Assembly (NCBI RefSeq): GCF_003601925.1
Contig: NZ_QZWH01000031.1
Span: 1-64,000, forward strand
Reading direction: 5' to 3'
DNA from: Buttiauxella izardii
GTDB taxonomy: Bacteria > Pseudomonadota > Gammaproteobacteria > Enterobacterales > Enterobacteriaceae
Length of the DNA stretch: 64,000 nt
In this document: piece by piece, positions 50,331 to 61,034 of the stretch
Position numbering within the stretch: the stretch's first letter is position 1
Layout: each line of letters opens with the position of its first letter
Notes under the pieces: model-generated
Databases searched by the model: none
Told to the model about the DNA's origin: nothing
Seen by the model: only the letters and a program-made list of their open reading frames with translations
Translations under genes and position numbers: made by a program

Positions 50331-51275
50331 ATGTTACATAAAAACTCATTTCTTTGCGCAGCTTTAACAACTGCCTTTTTGGGTGCCGCAGCCGCCCCAG
50401 CGCAGGCGGCGGTAGTGGCTTCAATCAAACCCTTAGGTTTTATCGCCGCAGCGATCGCTGATGGCGTGACACCGACCGAAGTTTTGCTGCCAGATGGCGC
50501 TTCTGAGCATGATTATGCACTTCGTCCATCTGATGTAAAACGCTTACAAAGCGCGGACTTAGTGGTGTGGGTTGGCCCCGAAATGGAAGCCTTCATGCAG
50601 AAGTCAGTTAATCAATTAGCTGAACAAAAACAAGTGCAACTGGCCGCTTTGCCCGGTGTAAAACCGTTACTCATGAAAGGCAGCGACGATGACGACCATG
50701 GTCACGAAGGTCATGACCATTCAGCCGAAAATAGTGACGAAGATCACCATCATGGTGAATACAACATGCATATTTGGCTTTCGCCAGAGGTGGCGCGGCT
50801 GTCAGCGGTTGCAATCCACGATAAATTAGTGGAACTTATGCCGCAAAGTAGAGCCAAACTAGACGCCAACTTGCAGACTTTCGAGTTAGGATTAGCCAAC
50901 ATCGATAAGCAAGTCGGTAGCGTGCTCGCACCGCTCAAAGGAAAAGGGTATTTCGTTTTTCACGACGCTTATGGCTACTTTGAAAAACATTACGGTCTAA
51001 CGCCACTTGGCCATTTTACCGTGAACCCTGAAATCCAACCCGGTGCGCAGCGTTTACATGACATCAGAACACAGTTGGTTGAGCAAAAAGCCGTGTGCGT
51101 TTTTGCTGAGCCGCAGTTCAGGCCAGCCGTAATCAATGCCGTTGCCCGTGGCACTAACGTTCGTTCCGGAACGCTGGACCCACTGGGGATTGAGGTTAAG
51201 CTCGGCAAAGACAGCTATATGCAGTTTTTGAACGGGCTTGCGAACCAATATGCGAGCTGCCTGAAAGGAGATTAG
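50331..51275 (+). CDS. znuA: Periplasmic zinc-binding protein ZnuA
   Basis: Solute-binding protein of 314 residues with a signal peptide (to AQA) and the zinc-binding His residues of the A-1 family (SEHDY, then NMHIWLSP and TPLGHFTVN). It has the enteric His/Asp-rich loop ([13 protein letters not shown] ... EDHHHGEY). The frame runs about 95 codons further upstream across the Zur box, which cannot be coding. The ATG at 50331 follows E. coli usage (MLHK); an ATG at 50316 is the alternative. Confidence 0.94.
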   Translation: MLHKNSFLCAALTTAFLGAAAAPAQAAVVASIKPLGFIAAAIADGVTPTEVLLPDGASEHDYALRPSDVKRLQSADLVVWVGPEMEAFMQKSVNQLAEQKQVQLAALPGVKPLLMKGSDDDDHGHEGHDHSAENSDEDHHHGEYNMHIWLSPEVARLSAVAIHDKLVELMPQSRAKLDANLQTFELGLANIDKQVGSVLAPLKGKGYFVFHDAYGYFEKHYGLTPLGHFTVNPEIQPGAQRLHDIRTQLVEQKAVCVFAEPQFRPAVINAVARGTNVRSGTLDPLGIEVKLGKDSYMQFLNGLANQYASCLKGD

Positions 51276-51290
51276 TGAGGAAGTGAATAC

Positions 51291-52613
51291 GTGCAACAGA
51301 TAGCCCGCTCTGTCGCCCTGGCATTCGACAATTTGTCCCGGCCCCACCGCGTTATGCTGGGGTCTCTTACAGTTCTTACACTTGCGGTCGCTGTCTGGCG
51401 ACCGTACGTCTATCATCCTGAAGCCAGCCCCGTTATTAAAACCATTGAACTTGAGAAAAACGAGATTCGCTCGTTACTTCCCGAGGCCAGTGAGCCGCTA
51501 GATCAATCGCCAGATGCCGAAGATGACACCATTCCACAAGATGAACTCGATGATAAAACAGCGGGTGAAACCGGTGTTCACGAGTATGTCGTTTCTACTG
51601 GGGATACGCTCAGCAGCATTCTGAACCAGTACGGCATTGATATGGGTGATATCAGCCAGCTTGCCGCAGTGGATAAAGATCTGCGTAACCTGAAAATCGG
51701 CCAGCAAATTTCCTGGACGCTTAATGATAACGGCGAATTACAGCGCATGACGTGGGAAATGTCGCGTCGTGAAACCCGTACTTACGACCGCTCAGGTAGC
51801 ACCTTCAAACTCAGCAGCGAAATGCAGCAGGGCGAATGGGTCAACAATGTGCTCAAAGGCACCGTTGGCGGCAGCTTTGTTAGCAGTGCGAAAGACGCCG
51901 GTTTAACCAGTGCTGAAATTAGCTCGGTAATCAAGGCGATGCAGTGGCAGATGGACTTCCGCAAACTGAAAAAAGGCGATGAGTTCTCCGTCCTTATGTC
52001 TCGTGAAATGCTCGAAGGCAAACGCGAACAAAGCCAACTGGTCGGCGTTCGTCTGCGCAGCAGCGGTAAAGATTATTATGCGATTCGCGCTGAAGACGGC
52101 AAATTCTACGACCGTAATGGCTCCGGGCTGGCGAAAGGCTTTATGCGTTTCCCAACGGCTAAACAGTTCCGCATTTCGTCGAACTTTAACCCGCGTCGCT
52201 TAAACCCGGTTACCGGGCGTGTCGCACCGCACAAAGGTGTCGATTTTGCGATGCCACAAGGCACACCAGTGCTGGCGGTGGGTGATGGTGAAGTGGTTAT
52301 GGCAAAACGTAGTGGCGCGGCGGGTTACTTTGTCGCTATCCGTCACGGTCGCACTTACACCACGCGTTACATGCATCTGAAGAAATTGCTGGTTCAGCCT
52401 GGTCAGAAAGTGAAACGTGGCGACCGTATCGCGCTTTCCGGGAATACCGGGCGTTCTACCGGGCCGCACCTGCATTATGAAGTGTGGGTTAACCAGCAGG
52501 CTGTGAACCCGTTGACGGCGAAACTGCCACGTACCGAAGGGCTGACAGGTTCAGATCGTAGTGATTACCTGGCACAAGTTCGTGAAGTGACACCGCAGCT
52601 TAGATTCAACTAA
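51291..52613 (+). CDS. mepM: Murein DD-endopeptidase MepM
   Basis: Peptidoglycan hydrolase of 440 residues. It has an N-terminal membrane anchor (about 20-40), a LysM domain (YVVSTGDTLSSILNQYG), an OapA-like region, and a C-terminal M23 metallopeptidase domain with zinc ligands in HKGVDFAMP and HLHYEVW. It cleaves cross-links to allow wall growth. The start is GTG, 15 bases after znuA. Confidence 0.95.
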   Translation: MQQIARSVALAFDNLSRPHRVMLGSLTVLTLAVAVWRPYVYHPEASPVIKTIELEKNEIRSLLPEASEPLDQSPDAEDDTIPQDELDDKTAGETGVHEYVVSTGDTLSSILNQYGIDMGDISQLAAVDKDLRNLKIGQQISWTLNDNGELQRMTWEMSRRETRTYDRSGSTFKLSSEMQQGEWVNNVLKGTVGGSFVSSAKDAGLTSAEISSVIKAMQWQMDFRKLKKGDEFSVLMSREMLEGKREQSQLVGVRLRSSGKDYYAIRAEDGKFYDRNGSGLAKGFMRFPTAKQFRISSNFNPRRLNPVTGRVAPHKGVDFAMPQGTPVLAVGDGEVVMAKRSGAAGYFVAIRHGRTYTTRYMHLKKLLVQPGQKVKRGDRIALSGNTGRSTGPHLHYEVWVNQQAVNPLTAKLPRTEGLTGSDRSDYLAQVREVTPQLRFN

Positions 52614-52627
52614 TTAAGCCTTTTGAC

Positions 52628-52659
52628 AAAAGCCGGTACTCAGTGACCGGCTTTTTCTT
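52628..52659 (+). terminator. Rho-independent terminator of mepM
   Basis: AAAGCCGGT / ACCGGCTTT stem with an 8-base loop followed by TTCTTT. Confidence 0.88.
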
Positions 52660-52736
52660 TGTCTGATGGGCATTACCCCGCTAAGATACTTACAAATTCA
52701 TGTCATCAATGATTTGATGCTGTACTGAGAATATGC

Positions 52737-53711
52737 ATGGAAAAAGCAAAAAAAAGTCACAGTGAGTTCATTCCCGAATTTCAAAAGGCCTTCTTGCACC
52801 CGAAGTTTTGGGGCGCCTGGTTAGGCGTGGGCGCTTTTGCAGGGCTGGCAATGTTACCGCCTGCATTACGCGATCCTTTTCTGGGTAAAGTAGGACGCCT
52901 TGCCGGACGCTTCGGTAAAAGTGCGCGTCGTCGCGCGCAAATTAACTTGCTGTATTGTTTCCCGGAGATGCCTGAAGCAAAACGTGAAGCGATTATTGAC
53001 GAGATGTTTGCCACCGCGCCGCAAGCGATGGTGATGATGGCGGAGCTGGCGATTAAAGGCCCGCAAAAAATCATGCCGCGTGTTGACTGGCACGGCAAAG
53101 AAATTATCGACGAGATAAAGCAGCGCGAAGAAAAAGTGATTTTCCTCGTTCCGCACGGTTGGGCGGTGGACATTCCTGCGATGCTATTGGCGTCTCAGGG
53201 GCAAAAAATGGCGGCGATGTTCCATAACCAGGGCAACCCGTTATTTGACTATATGTGGAATACCGTGCGCCGCCGTTTTGGTGGGCGTCTGCATGCACGT
53301 AATGACGGGATTAAGCCGTTTATTAGCTCTGTGCGTCAGGGATACTGGGGATATTATCTGCCCGATCAGGATCACGGTGCAGAACATAGCGAATTTGTTG
53401 ATTTCTTTGGCACCTATAAAGCCACGCTGCCAGCGATTGGCCGTTTAATGAAAGTGTCGCGTGCACGTGTGGTTCCGTTATTCCCGGTCTACAACGGCAA
53501 AACACATCGTCTGGATATTCATATTCGTCCGCCGATGGACGACTTACTCGAAGCTGACGACAACACCATTGCCCGTCGCATGAACGAAGAAGTTGAAATT
53601 TTGGTGGGGCCAAATCTCGAGCAGTACACCTGGATTTTAAAATTGCTTAAAACGCGCAAAGAAGGGGAAACCGAACCCTATCGGCGCAAAGAACTGTATC
53701 CTAAAAAATAA
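52737..53711 (+). CDS. lpxM: Lipid A myristoyltransferase LpxM
   Basis: Late lipid A acyltransferase of 324 residues that adds the secondary myristate to Kdo2-lipid A. It has the HxxxxD active site as HGWAVD and a hydrophobic N-terminal anchor, and matches E. coli LpxM closely (FHNQGNP-type segment, [30 protein letters not shown]). Confidence 0.95.
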   Translation: MEKAKKSHSEFIPEFQKAFLHPKFWGAWLGVGAFAGLAMLPPALRDPFLGKVGRLAGRFGKSARRRAQINLLYCFPEMPEAKREAIIDEMFATAPQAMVMMAELAIKGPQKIMPRVDWHGKEIIDEIKQREEKVIFLVPHGWAVDIPAMLLASQGQKMAAMFHNQGNPLFDYMWNTVRRRFGGRLHARNDGIKPFISSVRQGYWGYYLPDQDHGAEHSEFVDFFGTYKATLPAIGRLMKVSRARVVPLFPVYNGKTHRLDIHIRPPMDDLLEADDNTIARRMNEEVEILVGPNLEQYTWILKLLKTRKEGETEPYRRKELYPKK

Positions 53712-53712
53712 G

Positions 53713-53736
53713 AAAGGGGCCAATCGGCCCCTTTGT
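53713..53736. terminator. Bidirectional terminator between lpxM and pykA
   Basis: AAAGGGGCC / GGCCCCTTT stem between convergent genes. Confidence 0.85.
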
Positions 53737-53751
53737 CATATTACGAGTGAA

Positions 53752-55194
53752 TTACTCAACACACAGAATACGTGTGGTGTTGGTGGTACCAATGGTACTC
53801 ATCACGTCGCCCTGGGTCACGATAACCAGGTCACCGGAAACCAGGTAGCCTTTGTCGCGCAGCAGGTTTACTGCGTCACTTGCAGCGGCAACACCGTCGT
53901 TCTGGCTATCGAAGTACACCGGCGTCACGCCACGGTACAAAGATGTCAGGTTCAGCGTGCGCTCATGGCGAGACATGGCGAAAATTGGCAAGCCGGAGCT
54001 GATACGTGAAGTCATCAACGCGGTGCGGCCAGACTCGGTCATGGTGATGATGGCAGTAACCCCTTTCAGGTGGTTTGCCGCATACATCGCAGACATCGCA
54101 ATCGCTTCTTCGGTGTTATCGAACTGTACGTCTAAGCGGTGCTTAGAAACGTTGATGCTTGGGATTTTCTCAGCGCCCAGGCAAACACGCGCCATCGCGG
54201 CAACGGTTTCAGCCGGGTATTGACCCGCCGCAGTTTCAGCGGAAAGCATAACCGCATCCGTACCATCCAGAACGGCGTTCGCCACGTCCATGACTTCGGC
54301 ACGGGTTGGCATCGGGTTGGTGATCATCGACTCCATCATTTGAGTCGCGGTGATCACCGCACGGTTCAACTTGCGAGCACGGCGAATCAGGGTCTTCTGA
54401 ATGCCGACTAGCTCAGGATCACCGATTTCAACGCCCAGGTCGCCACGAGCAACCATTACCACGTCGGAAGCGAGGATTACGTCGTCCATCGCGGCTTCGT
54501 CGCATACGGCTTCTGCACGTTCAACTTTTGCCACGATCTTCGCGTCACAACCTGCGTCACGCGCCAGACGGCGAGCGTAGTTCAGGTCTTCGCCACAGCG
54601 TGGGAAGGAAACCGCCAGGTAATCAACGCCGATTTTTGCTGCAGTCAGAATGTCTGCTTTGTCTTTGTCGGTCAGCGCTTCAGCGGACAGGCCGCCGCCC
54701 AGCTTGTTGATACCTTTATTGTTCGACAGCGGGCCACCCACGGTGACTTCCGTGAACACTTTCATGCCCTGAACTTCAAGGACTTTTAACTGAACGCGGC
54801 CGTCATCAAGCAGCAGGATGTCGCCGGTGACAACGTCAGCAGGCAGACCTTTATAGTCGATACCGACTTTTTCTTTGTCGCCTTCGCCTTTGCCCAGGTT
54901 GGCATCAAGCAGGAATTTGTCACCAATGTTAAGGAAGACTTTGCCTTCTTTAAACGTGGACACACGAATTTTTGGCCCTTGCAAATCGCCCAGAATAGCG
55001 ACATGACGACCCAGTTTTGCGGCAATTTCACGAACTTTGTCAGCACGGATCTGATGATCTTCTGCGGTGCCGTGGGAAAAGTTCATACGCACCACGTTAG
55101 CGCCAGCAGCGATAATCTTTTCCAGATTATTGTCGCGATCGGTAGCTGGGCCTAAAGTGGTAACGATTTTGGTTCTACGTAGCCGTCTGGACAT
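53752..55194 (-). CDS. pykA: Pyruvate kinase II (AMP-activated)
   Basis: Glycolytic enzyme of 480 residues making pyruvate and ATP from phosphoenolpyruvate. Motifs: [23 protein letters not shown], the catalytic lysine in KIVAKVER, the metal-binding segment [13 protein letters not shown] and [11 protein letters not shown]. The length and sequence match E. coli PykA rather than PykF. Downstream of hexR on the same strand. Confidence 0.95.
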   Translation of the reverse strand: MSRRLRRTKIVTTLGPATDRDNNLEKIIAAGANVVRMNFSHGTAEDHQIRADKVREIAAKLGRHVAILGDLQGPKIRVSTFKEGKVFLNIGDKFLLDANLGKGEGDKEKVGIDYKGLPADVVTGDILLLDDGRVQLKVLEVQGMKVFTEVTVGGPLSNNKGINKLGGGLSAEALTDKDKADILTAAKIGVDYLAVSFPRCGEDLNYARRLARDAGCDAKIVAKVERAEAVCDEAAMDDVILASDVVMVARGDLGVEIGDPELVGIQKTLIRRARKLNRAVITATQMMESMITNPMPTRAEVMDVANAVLDGTDAVMLSAETAAGQYPAETVAAMARVCLGAEKIPSINVSKHRLDVQFDNTEEAIAMSAMYAANHLKGVTAIITMTESGRTALMTSRISSGLPIFAMSRHERTLNLTSLYRGVTPVYFDSQNDGVAAASDAVNLLRDKGYLVSGDLVIVTQGDVMSTIGTTNTTRILCVE

Positions 55195-55325
55195 GTATTA
55201 CTCCGTTGACTGAAACAACTTTGGTGTTGCGTTAACAAAAAGATTCGGTGAGTCAGGTTGCTTGAAAATTTCAAACCAACAACTTAACCGAATGACCTAA
55301 AAAGTTACAGCTTTGTTATAAAAAC

Positions 55326-56195
55326 TTAAGTGTTTTCACCAGAGACAAACAGCCCCTTATCAAAACGCGATTCCTTGAGCGCTTCTTTGACTCGCTTCAA
55401 GTTATCTCTGAATTTTGCACCCCGGCGTAAAGTAAAGCCGGTTGCCAGCACATCAATCACCGTTAATTGCGCCAGGCGCGACACCATCGGCATATAAATG
55501 TCGGTGTCTTCTGGCACATCAAGCAATAAAGAGAGCGTCGCTTCGCGCGCTAATGGCGAACCTTCGGATGTTATTGCCAGCACGATGGCGTCGTTTTCAC
55601 GCGCCAGTTGTGCAAGCTCGACCAAATTTTTGGTGCGTCCGGTGTGAGAGATGAGGACAACGACATCTTCTTCGCTGCAATTCATGCAGCTCATGCGCTG
55701 TAAAACCACATCATCGGAATAGATAACCGGCACATTAAAGCGGAAGAACTTATTCATCGCGTCATGGGCGACGGCGGCGGAAGAACCCAGGCCAAAGAAG
55801 GCGATTTTCTTCGCTTGAGTGAGCAAATCTACGGCGCGGTTGACCGCTGCCATATCCAGCGATTGCCGTACCTGGTCAAGACTGGCCATCGCAGACTCGA
55901 ATATTTTGCCGGTATAGGCTTCGACGCTATCGTCTTCGTCAACATTCCGGTTTACATAAGGAGTGCCATTCGCCAGACTTTGGGCTAAATGTAATTTAAA
56001 ATCCGGGAAGCCCTTAGTTTCCAGACGGCGGCAAAAACGGTTGACTGTCGGTTCGCTGACTTCAGCACTGCGGGCAAGCGTGGCAATGCTTGAGTGAATG
56101 GCATCTTGTGGTGCGGTTAGAATCACTTCTGCGACTTTACGTTCTGATTTGCTAAGGTGTTCCAGTTGGGACTGGATTTTGTCCAGCATATTCAT
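55326..56195 (-). CDS. hexR: Transcriptional regulator HexR
   Basis: RpiR-family repressor of 289 residues: N-terminal helix-turn-helix (SEPTVNRFCRRLETKGF) and a C-terminal SIS sugar-phosphate domain (FFGLGSSAAVAHDA, VVVLISHTGRTKNLVELA). In enterics it controls zwf and edd-eda and responds to the Entner-Doudoroff intermediate KDPG. The frame extends 28 codons upstream; MNML is the family start. A matching operator lies before zwf at 56494. Confidence 0.94.
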   Translation of the reverse strand: MNMLDKIQSQLEHLSKSERKVAEVILTAPQDAIHSSIATLARSAEVSEPTVNRFCRRLETKGFPDFKLHLAQSLANGTPYVNRNVDEDDSVEAYTGKIFESAMASLDQVRQSLDMAAVNRAVDLLTQAKKIAFFGLGSSAAVAHDAMNKFFRFNVPVIYSDDVVLQRMSCMNCSEEDVVVLISHTGRTKNLVELAQLARENDAIVLAITSEGSPLAREATLSLLLDVPEDTDIYMPMVSRLAQLTVIDVLATGFTLRRGAKFRDNLKRVKEALKESRFDKGLFVSGENT

Positions 56196-56405
56196 AGGTG
56201 TCCGGCACTCATGGATTTTGTCGATTTCAACAAATGGAGAAATCGTGGCACGATTTAGCAAGAATATACTCTTGCCCATCGGTGATTGGGCAAGTTGATC
56301 AGGATAATGATGTTGTTTTTTTTCATTACATGATCAGGCTCTAACTTTAGAGATGGTATACATCGACAGCAAAACGTCAGAAAATTCCACTAAACATCGC
56401 AACAA

Positions 56406-56424
56406 GTGGCACTGACGGGCAAAT
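56406..56424. promoter_or_regulatory. Candidate marbox/soxbox of zwf
   Basis: GTGGCACTGACGGGCAAAT fits the degenerate MarA/SoxS/Rob consensus (GCAC core, then CAAAT) at most positions. E. coli zwf is a SoxS target, which supports the call. Confidence 0.5.
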
Positions 56425-56493
56425 GCTGCCCACTAACGCGATCAAATAATGGGTAGCGGTTTACCTGGATTCATCAAAAGCAGTACATTGTTC

Positions 56494-56508
56494 TGTAATA
56501 AAATTACA
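56494..56508. promoter_or_regulatory. HexR operator of zwf
   Basis: TGTAATAAAATTACA is a near-perfect palindrome fitting the HexR consensus TGTAAT-like/ATTACA. It lies 46 bases before the zwf ATG, next to the hexR gene. Confidence 0.88.
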
Positions 56509-56554
56509 CACGGGCCGGTATTCATACCGGACATCCGAAACGAGGAGACATAAC

Positions 56555-58030
56555 ATGGCGGTAACGCAGACAGCTCAGGCATGTGACCTGGTGATTTTCG
56601 GTGCAAAAGGCGACCTTGCGCGTCGGAAACTGCTGCCTTCCCTGTATCAGTTAGAGAAAGCAGGGCAAATTCACCCGGACACGCGCATCCTGGGCGTGGG
56701 CCGTGCAGATTGGGATAAAGCGGCTTATACCAAAGTTGTGCGTGAAGCGATTGAAACCTTTATGAAGGAAAAGATCGACGAAAGCCTGTGGGACAAGTTG
56801 AGCAACCGTCTTGATTTCTGCAATCTGGATGTGAATGACACCGCTGCTTTTACCAAACTCGGTAAGATGCTCGATCAGCAAAATCGCGTCACCATCAACT
56901 ACTTTGCCATGCCGCCGAATACCTTTGGCGCGATCTGCAAAGGTCTGGGCAAGGCGAAACTCAACGCCAAACCGGCTCGTGTTGTGATGGAAAAACCGCT
57001 CGGGACCTCACTGGCGACCTCCCAGGAAATCAACGATCAGGTTGGCGAGTATTTCGAAGAATGCCAGGTTTATCGTATCGACCACTACTTAGGTAAAGAA
57101 ACGGTTCTGAACCTGCTGGCGCTGCGTTTTGCTAACTCCCTGTTTGCGAATAACTGGGATAATAAAACCATCGATCACGTGGAAATCACCGTTGCGGAAG
57201 AAGTGGGCATTGAAGGGCGCTGGGGTTACTTTGACCAGGCCGGGCAAATGCGCGACATGATTCAAAACCACCTGCTGCAAATCCTTTGCATGATTGCTAT
57301 GTCTCCGCCGTCTGACCTTACCGCTGACCATATCCGCGATGAGAAAGTTAAAGTTCTGCAATCGCTACGTCGTATTGACCGCAGCAATGTGCGTGAAAAA
57401 ACGGTGCGTGGGCAGTACACATCAGGCTTTGCTCAGGGTCAAAAAGTCCCTGGCTACCTGGAAGAAGAGGGCGCGAATAAGTCCAGCAGCACCGAAACTT
57501 TTGTCGCTATCCGTGTGGATATTGATAACTGGCGTTGGGCGGGTGTGCCGTTCTACCTGCGTACCGGTAAACGTCTGCCAACCAAATGCTCAGAAGTTGT
57601 GGTTTATTTCAAAAGCCCACCACTGAACCTGTTTAAAGATTCCTGGCAGGATCTGCCACAAAACAAACTCACGATCCGTCTGCAACCGGACGAAGGTGTG
57701 GATATTCAGGTGCTTAACAAAGTGCCTGGGCTTGAGCACAAACACAACCTGCAAACCACTAAACTGGATCTGAGCTACTCCGAAACCTTCAATGAAACCC
57801 ATCTGGCAGATGCTTACGAGCGCCTGCTGCTGGAAACCATGCGTGGGATTCAGGCTCTGTTCGTGCGTCGTGATGAAGTGGAAGAAGCGTGGAAGTGGGT
57901 CGATTCAATCACCGAAGCATGGGCTGCCGATAACGATGCTCCTAAGCCATACCAGGCGGGAACATGGGGGCCAGTGGCTTCTGTAGCAATGATTACTCGC
58001 GACGGGCGTTCGTGGAACGAATTCGAGTAA
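56555..58030 (+). CDS. zwf: Glucose-6-phosphate 1-dehydrogenase
   Basis: First enzyme of the oxidative pentose phosphate and Entner-Doudoroff routes, 491 residues. NADP-binding [19 protein letters not shown], the substrate signature [12 protein letters not shown], and [12 protein letters not shown] are all present. It is under HexR and probably SoxS control. The downstream edd-eda genes form the rest of the Entner-Doudoroff pathway. Confidence 0.97.
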   Translation: MAVTQTAQACDLVIFGAKGDLARRKLLPSLYQLEKAGQIHPDTRILGVGRADWDKAAYTKVVREAIETFMKEKIDESLWDKLSNRLDFCNLDVNDTAAFTKLGKMLDQQNRVTINYFAMPPNTFGAICKGLGKAKLNAKPARVVMEKPLGTSLATSQEINDQVGEYFEECQVYRIDHYLGKETVLNLLALRFANSLFANNWDNKTIDHVEITVAEEVGIEGRWGYFDQAGQMRDMIQNHLLQILCMIAMSPPSDLTADHIRDEKVKVLQSLRRIDRSNVREKTVRGQYTSGFAQGQKVPGYLEEEGANKSSSTETFVAIRVDIDNWRWAGVPFYLRTGKRLPTKCSEVVVYFKSPPLNLFKDSWQDLPQNKLTIRLQPDEGVDIQVLNKVPGLEHKHNLQTTKLDLSYSETFNETHLADAYERLLLETMRGIQALFVRRDEVEEAWKWVDSITEAWAADNDAPKPYQAGTWGPVASVAMITRDGRSWNEFE

Positions 58031-58036
58031 ATCTCC

Positions 58037-58103
58037 GTCATCCTTCAAGTTGCAGGGGTGTTTCCTTCAAGTTGCAGGGGTGTTGGCTGCAACTCGAATG
58101 ATT
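58037..58103. repeat. Truncated ERIC-like element with internal duplication
   Basis: The ends GTCATCCTTCAAGTTGCAG and CTGCAACTCGAATGATTT match ERIC termini, but the central ERIC core is missing. A 21-base block, CCTTCAAGTTGCAGGGGTGTT, occurs twice in tandem (58042-58062 and 58064-58084; period 22). Confidence 0.75.
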
Positions 58104-58155
58104 TAAGAGATAAATTTGGTGTTAGTTTGTAAAAACCGCGTAACAGAAGTTACTC

Positions 58156-58171
58156 ATTTTACCGGTAACAT
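58156..58171. promoter_or_regulatory. GntR operator of edd-eda
   Basis: ATTTTACCGGTAACAT matches the GntR operator ATGTTACCGGTAACAT with one mismatch. Gluconate should relieve repression of edd. Confidence 0.85.
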
Positions 58172-58206
58172 GATCTAACACGCGTACTGTGGAAATTTTT
58201 TAATTT

Positions 58207-58243
58207 AAAAGCCCTGACTGGATTCACCAGCAGGGCTTTTTTA
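58207..58243 (+). terminator. Terminator hairpin between zwf and edd
   Basis: AAAAGCCCTG / CAGGGCTTTT stem, with a further CTGG/CCAG pairing inside, followed by a T run. It ends zwf but would also lie in any edd leader starting near the GntR site. Confidence 0.85.
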
Positions 58244-58365
58244 TTTACACTAGCTGAAGCGATTTTGCCCTGATGGTTAGGATTCCCGCCTCTCAAAGTG
58301 AAAACAGAGCCGGCAATCATTTCCACCTGCCCAAAGCGACGGCAGCCACTTTATGAGGACCTGTT

Positions 58366-60177
58366 ATGAATCCTGATTTGTTACGCGTAACAAAACGCAT
58401 CGTTGAACGCTCCCGCCAGACCCGTGAAACTTACCTGGCGCGTATAGAAAAAGCGAAGTCAAATACCGTGCACCGCTCCGAACTGGCTTGCGGGAATCTA
58501 GCCCACGGTTTTGCGGCCTGTCAGCCAGAAGATAAAGCTGCGCTGAAAAGTATGCTGCGTAACAACATTGCGATCATCACTTCCTACAACGACATGCTTT
58601 CCGCTCATCAGCCGTATGAATACTATCCAGACCAGATTCGTAAAGCGCTGCATTCAGTAGGCGCGGTAGGGCAAGTGGCAGGTGGCGTGCCTGCCATGTG
58701 CGATGGCGTGACTCAAGGGCAGGACGGCATGGAACTGTCACTGCTCAGTCGCGAAATTATTGCTATGTCCACGGCGATTGGCCTGTCTCACAACATGTTC
58801 GATGGCGCGCTGTATCTCGGCGTGTGCGACAAAATCGTCCCTGGACTGACTATGGCAGCGTTGTCATTCGGCCATTTACCGGCGGTATTTGTGCCATCAG
58901 GCCCAATGGCGAGCGGTTTGCCGAATAAAGAAAAAGTGCGCATTCGCCAGCTTTATGCCGAAGGTAAAGTAGACCGCCAGGCCCTGCTAGAGTCGGAAGC
59001 CGCGTCTTACCACGCGCCGGGCACCTGTACCTTCTACGGCACCGCCAACACTAACCAGATGGTGGTTGAGTTTATGGGTATACAGTTGCCGGGTTCTTCG
59101 TTTGTTCACCCGGATGCACCGTTGCGCCATGAATTAACCGCAGCCGCCGCACGCCAGGTGACGCGTCTGACCGGAAACGGTAACGAGTGGATGCCAATCG
59201 GTAAAATGATTGACGAAAAAGTTGTGGTCAACGGCATCGTGGCATTGCTGGCAACCGGCGGTTCCACCAACCACACCATGCACCTGGTGGCAATGGCGCG
59301 CGCAGCGGGCATTATCATTAACTGGGACGATTTCTCTGACCTTTCGGATGTGGTGCCGTTGCTTGCACGTTTGTATCCAAACGGCCCGGCAGATATCAAC
59401 CACTTCCAGGCGGCTGGTGGCGTACCGGTGCTGATGCGCGAACTGCTCAAAGGCGGCTTGCTGCATGAAGACGTGAATACCGTTGCCGGTTTTGGTCTGC
59501 ATCACTACACCATGGAACCATGGCTGGATAACGGCCAACTGGCCTGGCGTGAAGGTGCAACCGCCGCGCTCGATACCGATGTCATCGCAACCTTCGAAAA
59601 GCCATTCTCTAAACATGGCGGTACCAAAGTGCTGAGCGGCAACCTTGGTCGCGCGGTCATGAAAACGTCGGCGGTGCCGGTGGAAAACCAGGTGATCGAA
59701 GCGCCAGCGGTTATTTTTGAAAGCCAGCATGACGTGTTACCTGCCTTCGAAGCAGGCCAACTTGACCGTGATTGCGTGGTTGTTGTGCGTCATCAAGGGC
59801 CAAAAGCGAATGGCATGCCAGAATTACATAAACTTATGCCGCCACTTGGGGTATTATTGGACCGCTGTTTCAAAATAGCGTTGGTCACTGATGGACGGCT
59901 ATCGGGCGCATCAGGTAAGGTGCCATCGGCAATCCATGTTACCCCAGAAGCTTATGATGGTGGGCTGCTGGCAAAAGTCCGCGATGGCGATATGATTCGC
60001 GTCAACGGTCAAACGGGTGAACTGACATTGCTGGTCGATGAAGCCGAGCTTGAAAAACGCACCGCGTACCACCCGGATCTCAGCGCAGATCGTGTTGGAA
60101 CAGGCCGTGAATTATTTAGCGCGTTACGCGAACAGTTATCTGGCGCGGAACAGGGCGCGACCTGCATTAAATTTTAA
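58366..60177 (+). CDS. edd: Phosphogluconate dehydratase
   Basis: Entner-Doudoroff dehydratase of 603 residues that converts 6-phosphogluconate to KDPG. It belongs to the IlvD/Edd [4Fe-4S] family. Cluster-type cysteines and motifs are visible ([40 protein letters not shown], and the C-terminal [18 protein letters not shown]). It is followed by eda in one operon. Confidence 0.97.
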   Translation: MNPDLLRVTKRIVERSRQTRETYLARIEKAKSNTVHRSELACGNLAHGFAACQPEDKAALKSMLRNNIAIITSYNDMLSAHQPYEYYPDQIRKALHSVGAVGQVAGGVPAMCDGVTQGQDGMELSLLSREIIAMSTAIGLSHNMFDGALYLGVCDKIVPGLTMAALSFGHLPAVFVPSGPMASGLPNKEKVRIRQLYAEGKVDRQALLESEAASYHAPGTCTFYGTANTNQMVVEFMGIQLPGSSFVHPDAPLRHELTAAAARQVTRLTGNGNEWMPIGKMIDEKVVVNGIVALLATGGSTNHTMHLVAMARAAGIIINWDDFSDLSDVVPLLARLYPNGPADINHFQAAGGVPVLMRELLKGGLLHEDVNTVAGFGLHHYTMEPWLDNGQLAWREGATAALDTDVIATFEKPFSKHGGTKVLSGNLGRAVMKTSAVPVENQVIEAPAVIFESQHDVLPAFEAGQLDRDCVVVVRHQGPKANGMPELHKLMPPLGVLLDRCFKIALVTDGRLSGASGKVPSAIHVTPEAYDGGLLAKVRDGDMIRVNGQTGELTLLVDEAELEKRTAYHPDLSADRVGTGRELFSALREQLSGAEQGATCIKF

Positions 60178-60238
60178 GGACCGGATGTAGCGATTGCTGC
60201 TCTGGAAACGAATTATAAAGTTGGTTAAGAGGCCTTAG

Positions 60239-60877
60239 ATGAAAAACTGGAAAACTACTGCGGAACAGATCCTGACAACAGGACCGGTCGTTCCGGTTAT
60301 CGTAGTAAACAAACTGGAACACGCAGTCCCAATGGCTAAAGCATTGGTTGCTGGCGGCGTGCGCGTTCTGGAAGTGACTCTGCGTACTCCATGTGCAATG
60401 GATGCCATCCGTGCCATCGCTAAAGAAGTCCCAGAAGCGATTATCGGTGCTGGCACCGTGCTGAACCCACAGCAACTGGCAGAAGTGACCGAAGCTGGCG
60501 CACAGTTCGCAATCAGCCCAGGTCTGACCGAGCCATTGCTGAAAGCAGCAACCGAAGGTTCCATCCCATTGATTCCTGGTATCAGCACTGTTTCTGAACT
60601 GATGCTGGGTCTGGACTACGGCCTGAAAGAATTCAAATTCTTCCCGGCTGAAGCGAATGGCGGTACCAAAGCGCTGCAAGCTATCGCTGGTCCATTCTCT
60701 CAGGTTCGTTTCTGCCCAACTGGCGGGATCACACCGGCTAACTATCGTGACTATTTAGCGCTGAAAAGCGTTCTGTGTATCGGTGGTTCGTGGTTGGTTC
60801 CGGCTGACGCACTGGAAGCGGGTGATTACGATCGTATTACCAAGCTTGCTCGTGAAGCCGTCGAAGGCGCGAAATAA
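60239..60877 (+). CDS. eda: KDPG/KHG aldolase
   Basis: Class I aldolase of 212 residues that splits KDPG to pyruvate and glyceraldehyde 3-phosphate. The Schiff-base Lys lies in [12 protein letters not shown], the catalytic Glu in RVLEVTLRT, and the phosphate loop is in CPTGGI. It is co-transcribed with edd across a 61-base gap. Codon use looks highly expressed. An ERIC element starts at its stop codon. Confidence 0.97.
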   Translation: MKNWKTTAEQILTTGPVVPVIVVNKLEHAVPMAKALVAGGVRVLEVTLRTPCAMDAIRAIAKEVPEAIIGAGTVLNPQQLAEVTEAGAQFAISPGLTEPLLKAATEGSIPLIPGISTVSELMLGLDYGLKEFKFFPAEANGGTKALQAIAGPFSQVRFCPTGGITPANYRDYLALKSVLCIGGSWLVPADALEAGDYDRITKLAREAVEGAK

Positions 60878-60999
60878 CACGTCATCCTTCGAGCCGTAGA
60901 TGCGTTGGCTGCGTTCACTCACCCCGGTCACATAGTTTATCTATGCTCCCGGGGATTCGTTCTCTTGCCGCCTTCCTACGACTCGAATTATTCGTGTTA
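60875..60999. repeat. ERIC element (full length)
   Basis: About 125 bases, with terminal inverted repeats (TAACACG and CGTGTTA). Its core CTCACCCCGGTCACATAG and CTCCCGGGGATTCG correspond to the standard ERIC primer sequences. It begins with the TAA stop of eda. Confidence 0.9.
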
Positions 61000-61002
61000 T
61001 TG

Positions 61003-61034
61003 AATCCTCGCTCGAAAGAGCGGGGATTTTTTTT
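61003..61034. terminator. Terminator between eda and purT
   Basis: AATCCTCGCTC / GAGCGGGGATT stem (one G-T pair), GAAA loop, then eight T. It reaches the last bases of purT on the other strand. Confidence 0.85.

Larger units (their letters stand above)
56196..56554. other. hexR-zwf divergent control region
   Basis: 359 bases without a gene, holding promoters for hexR and zwf, a MarA/SoxS-type candidate site (56406-56424) and a HexR operator (56494-56508). zwf has CGAGGAG before its start. Confidence 0.7.
58031..58365. other. zwf-edd intergenic region
   Basis: 335 bases containing a truncated ERIC-like repeat (58037-58103), a GntR operator (58156-58171) and a terminator-type hairpin (58207-58243). 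edd has GAGGA upstream. No gene is seen. Confidence 0.75.
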
